Source: Cecembia calidifontis (GTDB taxonomy: Bacteria > Bacteroidota > Bacteroidia > Cytophagales > Cyclobacteriaceae). From it: 64,000 nt of DNA. The DNA lies in contig NZ_SGXG01000001.1 in NCBI RefSeq assembly GCF_004216715.1, positions 2,960,501 to 3,024,500 of the forward strand, read 5' to 3'. Positions 52,662 through 61,228 of the stretch are shown in pieces; positions within the stretch are counted from its first letter, which is position 1, and the number at the start of each line of letters is the position of its first letter. A model generated the notes under the pieces. It was not told where the DNA came from and did not search any database. It was given only the letters and a program-made list of their open reading frames with translations. The translations under genes and the position numbers were made by a program.

Positions 52662-54341
52662 ATGAAAAGAACGAGAGCACAAGAATCCAGGGCTGCGATT
52701 GAAAGACTTTACATCACCATGAGACACCTGTTTATGAGGGGGTCTTACAAACCGATGGGTGTTTCAGGAGAGTCATTGGTGGATTCACTTTTGGTGTTAA
52801 GTCCGGAGATTTATGGCCTGTTGGCACAGGATGAAAAAATTGAATTGGATGGATTGCTCTATGTAATGGAAAGGCTACCAAGGGGAATCGAAGAATGCCG
52901 TTATATCCGTCTGATCAGCCGTGAAGGTTATGAGAATTCAACTTTTCCTGCGATTGTTCCGGCCAAAAGAAAGAGGAATTGTTATAGGGTAGACCATGAT
53001 CAGATGTATGTGGAGATGACAAGGGGAAGGTCGGATATTTATGATATTCTTACACACCTTACTTTCCTTTACATTGAGTCAGAAAAAATCAGGAACAACA
53101 GTACAGATCCGAAAGGCAGGATTGATCTCAACTGGGAAATGTTGGAAAAAATCGTGGCCAAAGAAGAAACCGGAGAAGAGTTTGATAAAGAGGTAGCTTG
53201 TTCCTATTTGAGCCACGTGATAGGAAGGACTTTTGATGAAACCCATGAGGCAGTAGAGAAATTCGAATCCTCGCCCCATACCAATAGTTTGTTCAGGATA
53301 GTCTATCACTTGGGTAAATTATCCATGGATGAGGCTTTTGAGGGAAGAGATAGGGAGATTTCATTTTCTTCTACCTTGAGAATAAGGGTTGGGCACCATG
53401 TTTACGGTGAATTATGGGCCAAAAAGATTAAGAAAGTTTTGTTTGAAAACAAGCTGATAGAAAGGCCATTACATATTGTATCGGCCAACCTCCATAGTTT
53501 TCTCAATACCATTTATGGCCATCAGGCTTTAGGGCTTGGTTCCTTTGAGGATATTGAGAAAGTTGCCATGGATATCAGTATAGGCGCTAAAAATAACAAG
53601 GGGAAAGAGATCTTGAATTATGCCCAGAAAAATGGGTTTATAGAAGTGATGGATGATTCCGGTACAAATATCCATGTACAGATTTTTGATACGGCTGCTA
53701 TGTCGCATAAGACTGTCCTTCCTGGATGTCAATTGCCCGATGACTTGGATAAAAGGCCTGTGATACTTGTGATGGATTATGCTTTTGGAGAACAGGCTTA
53801 TGAATGCTTTGATGAGTTGCTCAAGCCTTATGAAACCGAAGAGGGTAATGTTTATCCATTGAATGTACTTTCCGCGTCGATTATGGGCAAGGCCGGAATC
53901 CTTACAGGCAAAAAAGGGGATATCATGATTCCTGACAGCCATGTATTTGAAGGAACTGCCGATAACTATCCTTTCAAAAACGAACTCAGCAAAAAGGATT
54001 TTGAAGGATATGGATTGGGGGTATTTCAAGGTACAATGTTTACCGTATTGGGAACTTCCTTACAGAACAAAGATGTATTGAGCTACTTGATGGAGTCCTC
54101 CTGGAAGGCTATAGGTCTGGAAATGGAAGGAGCCCATTATCAAAAGGCCATTCAGTCGGAGAGCAAGATAAGGCAAAGTATCAAAAAGAATGTGAAAGTG
54201 CTTTATGCCTATTATGCTTCAGATAATCCCCTCGAAACCGGCAGTACCCTAGCATCTGGCGCTTTGGGGATGGAAGGAGTAAGGCCTACTTATCTTATTA
54301 CATACAAAATTCTGCAGAAGCTGTTTTCGAAAAAAGAATGA
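52662..54341 (+). CDS. DUF6909-type protein with nucleoside-phosphorylase-like C-terminus
   Basis: A 559-residue cytoplasmic protein. I associate it with DUF6909, a family seen in Bacteroidota, but am not sure of the number. The N-terminal half (to about residue 330) is helical with no known motif. The C-terminal half has the look of the PNP/UDP phosphorylase fold: ILTGKKGDIMIPDSHVFEG near residue 412, GVFQGTMFTVLGTSL and WKAIGLEMEGAHYQKAI (about 485-500), where LEMEGAH resembles the ribose-binding V-E-M-E-x-x-A motif. If so it could bind or cleave a nucleoside or a related compound. It is monocistronic with its own promoter and terminator. Confidence 0.62.
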   Translation: MKRTRAQESRAAIERLYITMRHLFMRGSYKPMGVSGESLVDSLLVLSPEIYGLLAQDEKIELDGLLYVMERLPRGIEECRYIRLISREGYENSTFPAIVPAKRKRNCYRVDHDQMYVEMTRGRSDIYDILTHLTFLYIESEKIRNNSTDPKGRIDLNWEMLEKIVAKEETGEEFDKEVACSYLSHVIGRTFDETHEAVEKFESSPHTNSLFRIVYHLGKLSMDEAFEGRDREISFSSTLRIRVGHHVYGELWAKKIKKVLFENKLIERPLHIVSANLHSFLNTIYGHQALGLGSFEDIEKVAMDISIGAKNNKGKEILNYAQKNGFIEVMDDSGTNIHVQIFDTAAMSHKTVLPGCQLPDDLDKRPVILVMDYAFGEQAYECFDELLKPYETEEGNVYPLNVLSASIMGKAGILTGKKGDIMIPDSHVFEGTADNYPFKNELSKKDFEGYGLGVFQGTMFTVLGTSLQNKDVLSYLMESSWKAIGLEMEGAHYQKAIQSESKIRQSIKKNVKVLYAYYASDNPLETGSTLASGALGMEGVRPTYLITYKILQKLFSKKE

Positions 54342-54375
54342 CAAAATAATATTCTGACATGTATGATTATATCAA

Positions 54376-54411
54376 AACCTTCATCGTTTGTTCGGTGAAG
54401 GTTCTTTTTTT
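54376..54411 (+). terminator. intrinsic terminator after DUF6909-type gene
   Basis: AACCTTCA (54376-54383) pairs with TGAAGGTT (54395-54402) and is followed by a T run interrupted by one C. Confidence 0.7.
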
Positions 54412-54463
54412 GTTTTCTGTTTTTTTATTGATTTTTTAGTCTTGTCTTAAATCATGGATAAAT

Positions 54464-54477
54464 ATGATTTTCGTCAT
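54464..54477. promoter_or_regulatory. Crp/Fnr-type palindrome ATGA-N6-TCAT
   Basis: ATGATTTTCGTCAT fits the family pattern TGAY-N4-RTCA used by Crp/Fnr regulators. Its centre is about 62 bp before the yceI-like start at 54533. It is the only such palindrome noticed in front of an operon here. Regulation by oxygen, nitric oxide or a related signal is inferred. Confidence 0.45.
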
Positions 54478-54532
54478 GATCTAAGTGGGTTTAGTTACTC
54501 AAATTTGTTTCAACAATCAACCACAACAGATT

Positions 54533-55108
54533 ATGACGACAAAGAAAAAATGGATATCAGCGATAATGGTTATTGTCCTGATGTCAATCCAATGGTCAGT
54601 TGAAGCACAAGTTAAATATACTTTAGCACCCTCTCCGGAATTGAAAGTGGAAGGGGGATCCTCACTACATGATTGGGACATGACATCCAATACAGCGAAG
54701 GGTGAAGGACAGTTTATCATGGAAGGTAACCAATTTAAGGGAGTAAGAAGCCTACAGGTTACCATGGAAGCCGAAAGTTTGAAGAGCGGCACTAGGGGTT
54801 TGGATGCCAATGCCTACAAAGCCCTGGACACCAAGAAAAACAAAGAGGTGAGATTTACCCTTAGGGAACTCACTGGAAGTGGAAGCAGCTATCAGGCCAA
54901 AGGGGACTTCACCATTGCAGGTGTTACCAAACCTGCGAGTTTCCCGGTAAAAGTTTCTCAAAATGGAAACAGGGTTACTTTTGAAGGAAGCTACAACACC
55001 AAATTAACAGATTATTCAATAGATCCACCGACTGCGCTTTTGGGTACAGTCAAAACAAGGGACGAGATTACTATCAAATTCAAAGCAACATTTCAACCAA
55101 ACAATTAA
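54533..55108 (+). CDS. YceI-family periplasmic protein
   Basis: A 191-residue exported lipocalin-like protein from the ATG at 54533 (16 codons are open upstream without a signal pattern). The signal peptide (MTTKKKWISAIMVIVLMSIQWSVEAQ) precedes the YceI fold: GGSSLHDWDMTSNTAKGEGQF, NAYKALDTKKNKEVRFTLREL and YQAKGDFTIAGVTKPASFPVKV. YceI proteins bind isoprenoid or other lipophilic ligands. It is the first gene of a three-gene unit with a barrel protein and a second YceI-like protein, behind a Crp/Fnr-type palindrome. Confidence 0.87.
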   Translation: MTTKKKWISAIMVIVLMSIQWSVEAQVKYTLAPSPELKVEGGSSLHDWDMTSNTAKGEGQFIMEGNQFKGVRSLQVTMEAESLKSGTRGLDANAYKALDTKKNKEVRFTLRELTGSGSSYQAKGDFTIAGVTKPASFPVKVSQNGNRVTFEGSYNTKLTDYSIDPPTALLGTVKTRDEITIKFKATFQPNN

Positions 55109-55119
55109 AATCCACAACA

Positions 55120-56415
55120 ATGAAAAAGGTTTTATTTTCCGCAATCGCAGTCATCGGATTGGTTTTTTCCGGTATGGCACAGGGACTTCAGAGAGATATG
55201 CAATTCTGGAGACCGTATGATCAAAGAGGTTTGAATATCTTTGAGACAGGTAAAGAAGATACAGTAGCTTATGAAGGCATGCGTGTAAGGATTGGTGGTC
55301 ATTTCGCACAGCAATGGCAAAACTTGAGCCACTCCAATACAGCCACTCCTAACGTGAATGCCAATGGTGTCAATTTGAATGAATTGATTGATATTGGAGC
55401 AGGAACGAATTTGGCCACAGCTAACCTTAACATCGACGTAGCACTGGCTGATGGTTTGAGAATGAACCTGATTACCTATCTTTCTTCCCGTCACCACCCC
55501 GAGGCTTGGGTAAAAGGAGGTTATATCCAAGTGGATAAATTGGGATTCTTGAACCTGGGAGAAACCGATTGGTTTGACAAATACCTTACCGTCAGAATAG
55601 GTCATATGGAAATCAATTATGGTGATGCCCACTTCAGAAGATCTGATAATGGTAATGCATTCTATAATCCCTTCGTTGAAAACTATATCATGGATGCCTT
55701 TACAACAGAGGTTGGTGGTGAAGTTTTCTTTCAAAGTAATGGGTGGTTGGCAATGGCTGCGGTTACCGGAGGTGAGATTCAAGGTGGCGTGACCAATCCT
55801 GCCAATAGATCACCAAACTTCATTGGGAAATTTGGTTATGATAAGTATGTTTTAGAAGACCTAAGGGTGAGATTGACCGGTTCAATTTACACAACGAAAA
55901 GTTCCCAAAGAAATACCTTATGGGGAGGTGACAGGGCAGGCTCCAGATATTACATGGTAATGGAAAACACCTTAGCAACTACTGCTGCTCAATTTACCTC
56001 AGGTAGATTTAATCCTAACCAAACGAATAACATTACCACATGGGTTATCAACCCCTTTGTGAAGTTCCATGGATTGGAATTCTTCGGTAACTTCGAGCAA
56101 TCCAAAGGTGCTGCAAGAGGTGAAGCCAATGACAGAACCTGGACTCAGATCGGTACTGACTTGCTGTACAGATTTGGAACCCATGAAAAATTCTATGTGG
56201 CAGGTAGATACAATAAAGTAGAAGGTACTTTGTTTGGATCTGGATTGGATGTAAGCATCGACAGGGTACAAATAGGCGGTGGATGGTTTATTACCAAAAA
56301 CTTATTGGCTAAATTGGAATATGTAAATCAAAACTACAACGGCTTTGCTGCCAATGACATCAGGAATGGTGGTAAATTCAATGGTCTGATGATCGAAGCA
56401 GTGGTAGGCTTCTAA
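55120..56415 (+). CDS. outer-membrane porin-like barrel
   Basis: A 431-residue exported protein with signal peptide MKKVLFSAIAVIGLVFSGMAQ. The mature part is beta-rich and glycine/aromatic-rich (VRIGGHFAQQWQNL, YLTVRIGHMEINYGDAHFRRSDNGNAFYNPFVENYIMDA, LYRFGTHEKFYVAGRYN, VQIGGGWFITKNLLAKLEYVNQNY) and ends with a terminal Phe (MIEAVVGF), as outer-membrane barrels do. It resembles Bacteroidota porin-like proteins of unknown substrate. It starts 11 bp after the YceI gene and 13 bp before the YceI-like gene, so all three are probably expressed together. Confidence 0.75.
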   Translation: MKKVLFSAIAVIGLVFSGMAQGLQRDMQFWRPYDQRGLNIFETGKEDTVAYEGMRVRIGGHFAQQWQNLSHSNTATPNVNANGVNLNELIDIGAGTNLATANLNIDVALADGLRMNLITYLSSRHHPEAWVKGGYIQVDKLGFLNLGETDWFDKYLTVRIGHMEINYGDAHFRRSDNGNAFYNPFVENYIMDAFTTEVGGEVFFQSNGWLAMAAVTGGEIQGGVTNPANRSPNFIGKFGYDKYVLEDLRVRLTGSIYTTKSSQRNTLWGGDRAGSRYYMVMENTLATTAAQFTSGRFNPNQTNNITTWVINPFVKFHGLEFFGNFEQSKGAARGEANDRTWTQIGTDLLYRFGTHEKFYVAGRYNKVEGTLFGSGLDVSIDRVQIGGGWFITKNLLAKLEYVNQNYNGFAANDIRNGGKFNGLMIEAVVGF

Positions 56416-56428
56416 AATAAAAACTCCC

Positions 56429-56950
56429 ATGCGTGTCCTTTTAGCACTTTTGCTGGTTCTCCTGAGCCCTTACAAAGAAGAAAAGGAGGTCATAGTTACA
56501 AGAAAAAAGATCACAGTAAGTGGTCAGACCTCCATCGGCGGATTCAATTGTGAATATGCAAAAAACAGCTTAAGGGACACGCTTTTTATTGATACCCCTC
56601 TAAGATCAAAAGATCTGGTTTTTGACATACCTGTCAATGATTTTTCCTGCGGAAATTTTTTGCTCAACAAGGATTTCCGGAAAACCATCAAAGCAGAACA
56701 ATATCCCCATGCCAAAGTCAGGGTAAGAAACCTGAAGTCAAATTACGGACACTATTCCTGCGATTTGATGGTCGATATTGTTGGGAAAAGACTGCAATAT
56801 AAAGAACTGCCGTTGAAAAGGACTGCAGATGGAATTGCGGCCAAGCTTATTTTGAGTTTTAATGAGCTGGAACTGGAGGCCCCCAAAAAACTTGGAGGCC
56901 TGGTAAAAGTTGAAGAGGAGTTGATGCTTGAATTCAAGCTTTCCTTTTAA
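56429..56950 (+). CDS. divergent YceI-like protein
   Basis: A 173-residue protein with a short hydrophobic leader (MRVLLALLLVLLSP) and a YceI-like pattern: ITVSGQTSIGGFNCEY and VFDIPVNDFSCGNFLLNKDFRKTIKAEQYPHAKVRV resemble the YceI region in which an aspartate- and lysine-rich motif precedes strands. Two cysteines (in FNCEY and SCGNF) are conserved-looking. It is the third gene of the operon and ends two bases before the convergent argH stop. Ligand unknown. Confidence 0.7.
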   Translation: MRVLLALLLVLLSPYKEEKEVIVTRKKITVSGQTSIGGFNCEYAKNSLRDTLFIDTPLRSKDLVFDIPVNDFSCGNFLLNKDFRKTIKAEQYPHAKVRVRNLKSNYGHYSCDLMVDIVGKRLQYKELPLKRTADGIAAKLILSFNELELEAPKKLGGLVKVEEELMLEFKLSF

Positions 56951-56951
56951 A

Positions 56952-58289
56952 TCAGCCCTCAATTAATTTTCTGAGTTGCAAGGTGGATTTTTCAAAATCA
57001 AATTGTCCAATCGCTACCTGCATCTTACTTTTTATTTCTTGCAGGCAAAGATTTCCAATGCTTCCTTCATGGACATGATTTACTTTTGATTGATCCGGTT
57101 TGAACAGGCCTGCTTCGATATCAAGACCTACTTTTTTATAGGCATCCCGGAAAGGCATTCCCTGTAAAACCAAATCATTGACAACTTCCACACTGAATAC
57201 ATGTTGGAAAAAGTTGTCTTTGAGAATTTCTTTTTTGATTTGAATTTCCTTTAACATGAAAGTGCTCATATTGATGCAATCCAAAAGTATCTCCAATCCC
57301 GGAAAAATAGCTTCTTTTAGTAATTGGAGGTCCCTGTGGTAACCCGTGGTCATATTGGTCAAAATAAAACTGACCTGTGTGGGGATGGATTGGATTTGAT
57401 TGGTTTTAGCCCTTATCAATTCAAATACATCCGGATTCTTTTTGTGTGGCATAATGCTACTGCCAGTAGTCAGATTATCCGGGAAACTAATGAATCCAAA
57501 ATGCTGGTTCATAAAGATGCAGACATCTGCTGCCAGTTTATTTAAAGTGCCGGCAATCCCTGCCATGGCAAAAGACAGGTTTTTTTCAGTTTTGCCCCTG
57601 CTGTTCTGTGCATTGATTACATTGTGGTGCAGGTCTTCAAAGCCTAGCAAGCCTGTGGTCAAGGTCCTGTCCAAAGGAAAGGATGATCCATAACCTGCGG
57701 CAGATCCCAGGGGGTTTTTATTGCTCAATTTATAGGCCGCAAATAATAAGTCCATATCTTCCGCCAGGCTTTCGGCAAAAGAGCCGAACCAAAGCCCAAA
57801 TGAGGAAGGCATAGCCAGTTGGGTATGGGTGTACCCTGGCATCAGGTCATTTTTGTGCTTTTCTGCCAATGTTATCAACAGGTCGAACAGTTCCTCTGAG
57901 GCTTCTACGATATCCCGAATGGCTGTTCGGTAGTATAATTTTAGGTCAACAAGAACCTGGTCATTCCTGGATCTTCCACTATGGAGTTTTTTTCCGACTT
58001 CTCCATAGCGTTGGGTAAGCAAAAATTCTACCTGGGAATGTACATCTTCCACACCTTCGTCAATTTTGAAAGTTCCCTGTTCAATTTCATAATAGATTTC
58101 CCTTAAGCCCTGCAACAATACCTCAAGTTCTGAAGAGGTAAGAAGGCCGATTTTCTCAAGCATAATGGCATGGGCCATTGAGCCCAATACATCAAAAGGA
58201 GCCAAAAGGATATCAAATTCGGGATCCCTTCCGATGGTAAATGTTTCAACTTCTTTCTTTGCACTTGTATTTTTTTGCCAGAGTTTCAT
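56952..58289 (-). CDS. argH: argininosuccinate lyase
   Basis: A 445-residue enzyme that splits argininosuccinate into arginine and fumarate, the last step of arginine synthesis. GSSIMPHKKNPDVFELIR (about residues 269-286) is the fumarase/aspartase superfamily signature with the catalytic Ser loop; LHSGRSRNDQVLVDLKLYYR and GYTHTQLAMPSSFGLWFGSF contain the substrate-binding residues. The length is typical. It is the last gene of the arginine cluster, 36 bp after argE'. Confidence 0.93.
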   Translation of the reverse strand: MKLWQKNTSAKKEVETFTIGRDPEFDILLAPFDVLGSMAHAIMLEKIGLLTSSELEVLLQGLREIYYEIEQGTFKIDEGVEDVHSQVEFLLTQRYGEVGKKLHSGRSRNDQVLVDLKLYYRTAIRDIVEASEELFDLLITLAEKHKNDLMPGYTHTQLAMPSSFGLWFGSFAESLAEDMDLLFAAYKLSNKNPLGSAAGYGSSFPLDRTLTTGLLGFEDLHHNVINAQNSRGKTEKNLSFAMAGIAGTLNKLAADVCIFMNQHFGFISFPDNLTTGSSIMPHKKNPDVFELIRAKTNQIQSIPTQVSFILTNMTTGYHRDLQLLKEAIFPGLEILLDCINMSTFMLKEIQIKKEILKDNFFQHVFSVEVVNDLVLQGMPFRDAYKKVGLDIEAGLFKPDQSKVNHVHEGSIGNLCLQEIKSKMQVAIGQFDFEKSTLQLRKLIEG

Positions 58290-58325
58290 GCTTGTTTTTT
58301 CTTTTCAGGGTAAATAATAATTGGT

Positions 58326-59399
58326 TTAATTGAAAGATGCGTAAGTTTCCAAGATTTGGATATATCCTTTGATTCCTTCCTCGATTTCATGGAGGTAAAT
58401 GAATTCGTCCGGAGTATGTGACCTGGAAGAATCTCCAGGTCCGATTTTTACCGAAGGATAGGGGATAAGCGCCTGATCTGATAGCGTAGGACTGCCATAT
58501 TTTTTGAGCTTCAGTTTTTCTCCCACTTCAAGAATCCGATGCCCATCAGGTACTTTTGAAGAATTTAACCTCAGGGAACGTGGCTGGAGTTCTGCCTTCA
58601 AAACTGTTTTTAATTCCGTCAGGGCCTCTTCCAGGGTATATGCATCAGTAACCCGCACATCCAAGGTGTAATGACATAGGTCAGGCACGACATTATGTTG
58701 GCTTCCGGCGTGAATGATGGTTGCAGTTACTTTACTTTTCCCCAAGAAGGCTGATTCTCTTTGAAATTGGTAATTTCTGATAATATTCAGGTCATCCAAG
58801 GCTTTGTAGATCGCATTTTCTCCTTCTTCCCTTGCAGCATGGCCTGCTTTGCCCTTTACGGTGGCATCAATTACCAATAAGCCTTTTTCAGCAACAGCCA
58901 TTTGCATCTGGGTAGGTTCTCCTACGATGGCCAGTTCAATTTCCGGTAATTCAGGAAGAATACACTCTATCCCGTTTTTTCCTGAAATTTCTTCTTCTGC
59001 AGTAGCGGCTAAGATCAGGTTAAATGGTAAGTCTTTGTTATAAAAATACAGGAAGGTGGCTATTAAACTTACAAGGCAGCCTCCGGCATCATTGCTCCCA
59101 AGACCAAAAATTTTTCCATCCTCTATGATGGCCTTGAATGGATCCTGAGTATAACCGGCATTGGGTTTTACGGTATCATGATGGGAATTCAGCAAGATAT
59201 AGGGAAGTGTTTTTTTTCGATATTTGGAGAACGCCCAAATATTATTCCCTTTTCGCAGGGTGGATACCCCTTGCTTTTCCAAAAAAATCTGGATCAGTTC
59301 GGCTGTTTTTTCCTCCTCTTTGCTGAGGGAAGGTGTTTCAATGAGGGATTTTAACAAGAGGATGGCCTCTTTGGAAATTTGCTGTATCAAATCATCCAT
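58326..59399 (-). CDS. M20 deacylase of arginine synthesis (acetylcitrulline/acetylornithine deacetylase-like)
   Basis: A 357-residue M20 metallopeptidase-fold enzyme. Metal ligands lie in LLNSHHDTVKPN (His-x-Asp), GLGSNDAGGCLVS and TAEEEISG with the catalytic Glu, and the C-terminal SRSHTPDEFIYLHEIEEG holds the last His. In the Bacteroidota pathway the carbamoyltransferase acts on acylated ornithine, so this enzyme is expected to remove the acyl group from N-acyl-citrulline rather than from N-acetyl-ornithine. Which acyl group (acetyl or succinyl) follows the specificity of ArgF'. Its start lies 6 bp from argB. Confidence 0.85.
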   Translation of the reverse strand: MDDLIQQISKEAILLLKSLIETPSLSKEEEKTAELIQIFLEKQGVSTLRKGNNIWAFSKYRKKTLPYILLNSHHDTVKPNAGYTQDPFKAIIEDGKIFGLGSNDAGGCLVSLIATFLYFYNKDLPFNLILAATAEEEISGKNGIECILPELPEIELAIVGEPTQMQMAVAEKGLLVIDATVKGKAGHAAREEGENAIYKALDDLNIIRNYQFQRESAFLGKSKVTATIIHAGSQHNVVPDLCHYTLDVRVTDAYTLEEALTELKTVLKAELQPRSLRLNSSKVPDGHRILEVGEKLKLKKYGSPTLSDQALIPYPSVKIGPGDSSRSHTPDEFIYLHEIEEGIKGYIQILETYASFN

Positions 59400-59405
59400 G
59401 TCCTG

Positions 59406-60206
59406 TCAATACAAGTCGTACTTGTGCCTTTCGATGGTAGTTCCTGATAATTTGCCCTTTGCCGCCAATAATAAGTTTTCTGCTTTTCCTATCCAGACAT
59501 GGTTAACCCCTTTTTGTAAGGCAGCAAAAGCATTGTCCAGTTTGGGGATCATGCCGGAATGGATGACATTTTCTTTTTTCAATTCGGCATAAATTTCTTC
59601 ATTGATCAAAGGAACAATTGAATTTTCATTTTTTTCATCAATTAGCACTCCGGCTTTGTTGAAACAGAAGTATAGGTTTACCTTGAATTTTTTGGAAAGG
59701 TTGGTCGCTAATTCCGAAGCGATTCCGTCCGCATTGGTATTGAGCAATTGTCCCTTTTTATCATGGGTAATGGCACAGACTACCGGGATGATGTCTGCAT
59801 CCAAAAGGGTCTGCAAGAGGCCAACGTTTACTTCCTGAATATCACCTACAAATCCATAATCTATGTTCTTTACGGGTCTTTTGACGGATCGGATCAAGTT
59901 GCCATCAGCACCTGTCATCCCAAGTGCGTTTTGTTTCAAAGCCTGTAATTTAGCTACAATCTGTTTGTTAATGAGACCGGCATAGACCATGGTCACGATG
60001 TCAAGGGTGTCCTTATCCGTAATTCTTCTCCCGTCCACCATCTCAGGCATCACGCCAAGGCTTTCTCCGAATTTGGAAGCCAGGACCCCCCCCCCATGGA
60101 CAAGGATTTTTTTACCGGGAAACCTTGAGAACAAATAAAGGAACTCATCTAACTTTTCCGGGAAGTCGATGACGTTTCCTCCGATTTTGATGATGCTTAC
60201 ATTCAT
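59406..60206 (-). CDS. argB: acetylglutamate kinase
   Basis: A 266-residue amino-acid kinase that phosphorylates N-acyl-glutamate in arginine synthesis. IIKIGGNVID near the N-terminus and KILVHGGGVLASKFGESLG are the nucleotide and substrate-binding glycine loops, and INTNADGIASELATNL-type segments (LLNTNADGIASELATNL) follow. The HGGG glycines are written with a run of ten G on the coding strand (C run at 60086-60095 on the plus strand), a potential slippage site inside an essential motif. The frame is intact. Gaps to argF' and argE' are 41 and 6 bp. Confidence 0.92.
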   Translation of the reverse strand: MNVSIIKIGGNVIDFPEKLDEFLYLFSRFPGKKILVHGGGVLASKFGESLGVMPEMVDGRRITDKDTLDIVTMVYAGLINKQIVAKLQALKQNALGMTGADGNLIRSVKRPVKNIDYGFVGDIQEVNVGLLQTLLDADIIPVVCAITHDKKGQLLNTNADGIASELATNLSKKFKVNLYFCFNKAGVLIDEKNENSIVPLINEEIYAELKKENVIHSGMIPKLDNAFAALQKGVNHVWIGKAENLLLAAKGKLSGTTIERHKYDLY

Positions 60207-60247
60207 GATTTATGGTTTTTGTTAGTGGTTGGGATAATTGTCAATAA

Positions 60248-61192
60248 TCAGCCAAGGATATGGCTGATTACTGATTGGGCAGCATAAATCCTGTTGTTTG
60301 CCTGCTCTTGTACGATGCTTCTTTTTCCGTCCAGAATTTCATCGGACAATTCCAGGTTGCGTCTTACCGGGAGACAATGCATGACTTTGGCTGATTTGGC
60401 ATGCTTGAAATGCTTTTCAGTTAACATCCATGAATTGTCGGTGGTAATTATTTTACCGTAGTCATTGAAAGCAGACCAGTTTTTGACATATACGAAATCC
60501 GCATCTTCCAAAGCCTTGTGTTGATCCAATTCTATATGGGCACCTTTGGTAAACATAGGATCCAACTGGTAGCCATCCGGATGGGTTATGGTGAGATCAT
60601 GGCCGCAGCCAATTGCCCACTCCGCAAAGGAATTTGCCACTGCATGTGGGATAGCTTTGATATGGGGTGCCCAGGTAAGAACTACTTTTATTCTTTTATT
60701 CTTAGGGGCATGTTCACCTATGGTCATCATATCTGCCAAACTTTGAAGCGGATGGCGGATCGCACTCTCCAAACTGATCACAGGAACACCGGAATATTTG
60801 ATAAATTGGTTAAATATAAAATCTTCAATGTCCTCCTGCTTATTGGTAAGGCTGGGGAATGCGCGGATGGCAAGGATATCAAAATAGGAACCTAATACTG
60901 CAGCCGCATCTTTGATGTGTTCTACTGTACCTTTATTCATTACTGCGCCTTCCTTCATTTCCAGGGCCCAGCCTTCTTTGTCCATGTTCATGACAATGGG
61001 TTCCATTCCCAAATTCAGGGCAGCAATTTGCGTGCTCGCCCGCGTCCGGAGGGAAGGGTTTAAAAAAATGCAGCCTATCCTTTTTCCCGCACCTTTGGCA
61101 TGGTCTATTCTTGGATTGGCTTTGTAAAACAATGCTTTTTCTATGAGTTGCTCGGCTATCGCCCTGGATTCAAATTGGGTAAAGTACTTCAT
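60248..61192 (-). CDS. argF': N-acyl-L-ornithine carbamoyltransferase
   Basis: A 314-residue transcarbamylase of the acylornithine type. FLNPSLRTRASTQIAALNLG contains the carbamoyl-phosphate SLRTR motif, HPLQSLADMMTI follows, and HCLPVRRNLELSD carries the HCLP motif and extra loop of AOTCase/SOTCase enzymes that use N-acetyl- or N-succinyl-ornithine. Pro90 versus Glu92 at the loop before EHI is the known selector between succinyl (Bacteroides) and acetyl (Xanthomonas) substrates; this protein has Val90 in GTVEHI, so its preference cannot be assigned. It is in the arginine operon, 36 bp after argD. Confidence 0.9.
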   Translation of the reverse strand: MKYFTQFESRAIAEQLIEKALFYKANPRIDHAKGAGKRIGCIFLNPSLRTRASTQIAALNLGMEPIVMNMDKEGWALEMKEGAVMNKGTVEHIKDAAAVLGSYFDILAIRAFPSLTNKQEDIEDFIFNQFIKYSGVPVISLESAIRHPLQSLADMMTIGEHAPKNKRIKVVLTWAPHIKAIPHAVANSFAEWAIGCGHDLTITHPDGYQLDPMFTKGAHIELDQHKALEDADFVYVKNWSAFNDYGKIITTDNSWMLTEKHFKHAKSAKVMHCLPVRRNLELSDEILDGKRSIVQEQANNRIYAAQSVISHILG

Positions 61193-61228
61193 TGTATGAT
61201 TTTAATTGTAGCAGTGCCCTAATGGCTT

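Noticed and set aside
55132..55782. A 216-codon minus-strand frame opposite the porin-like gene
   Set aside because: It is the complement of a well-supported exported barrel gene and has no family signature.
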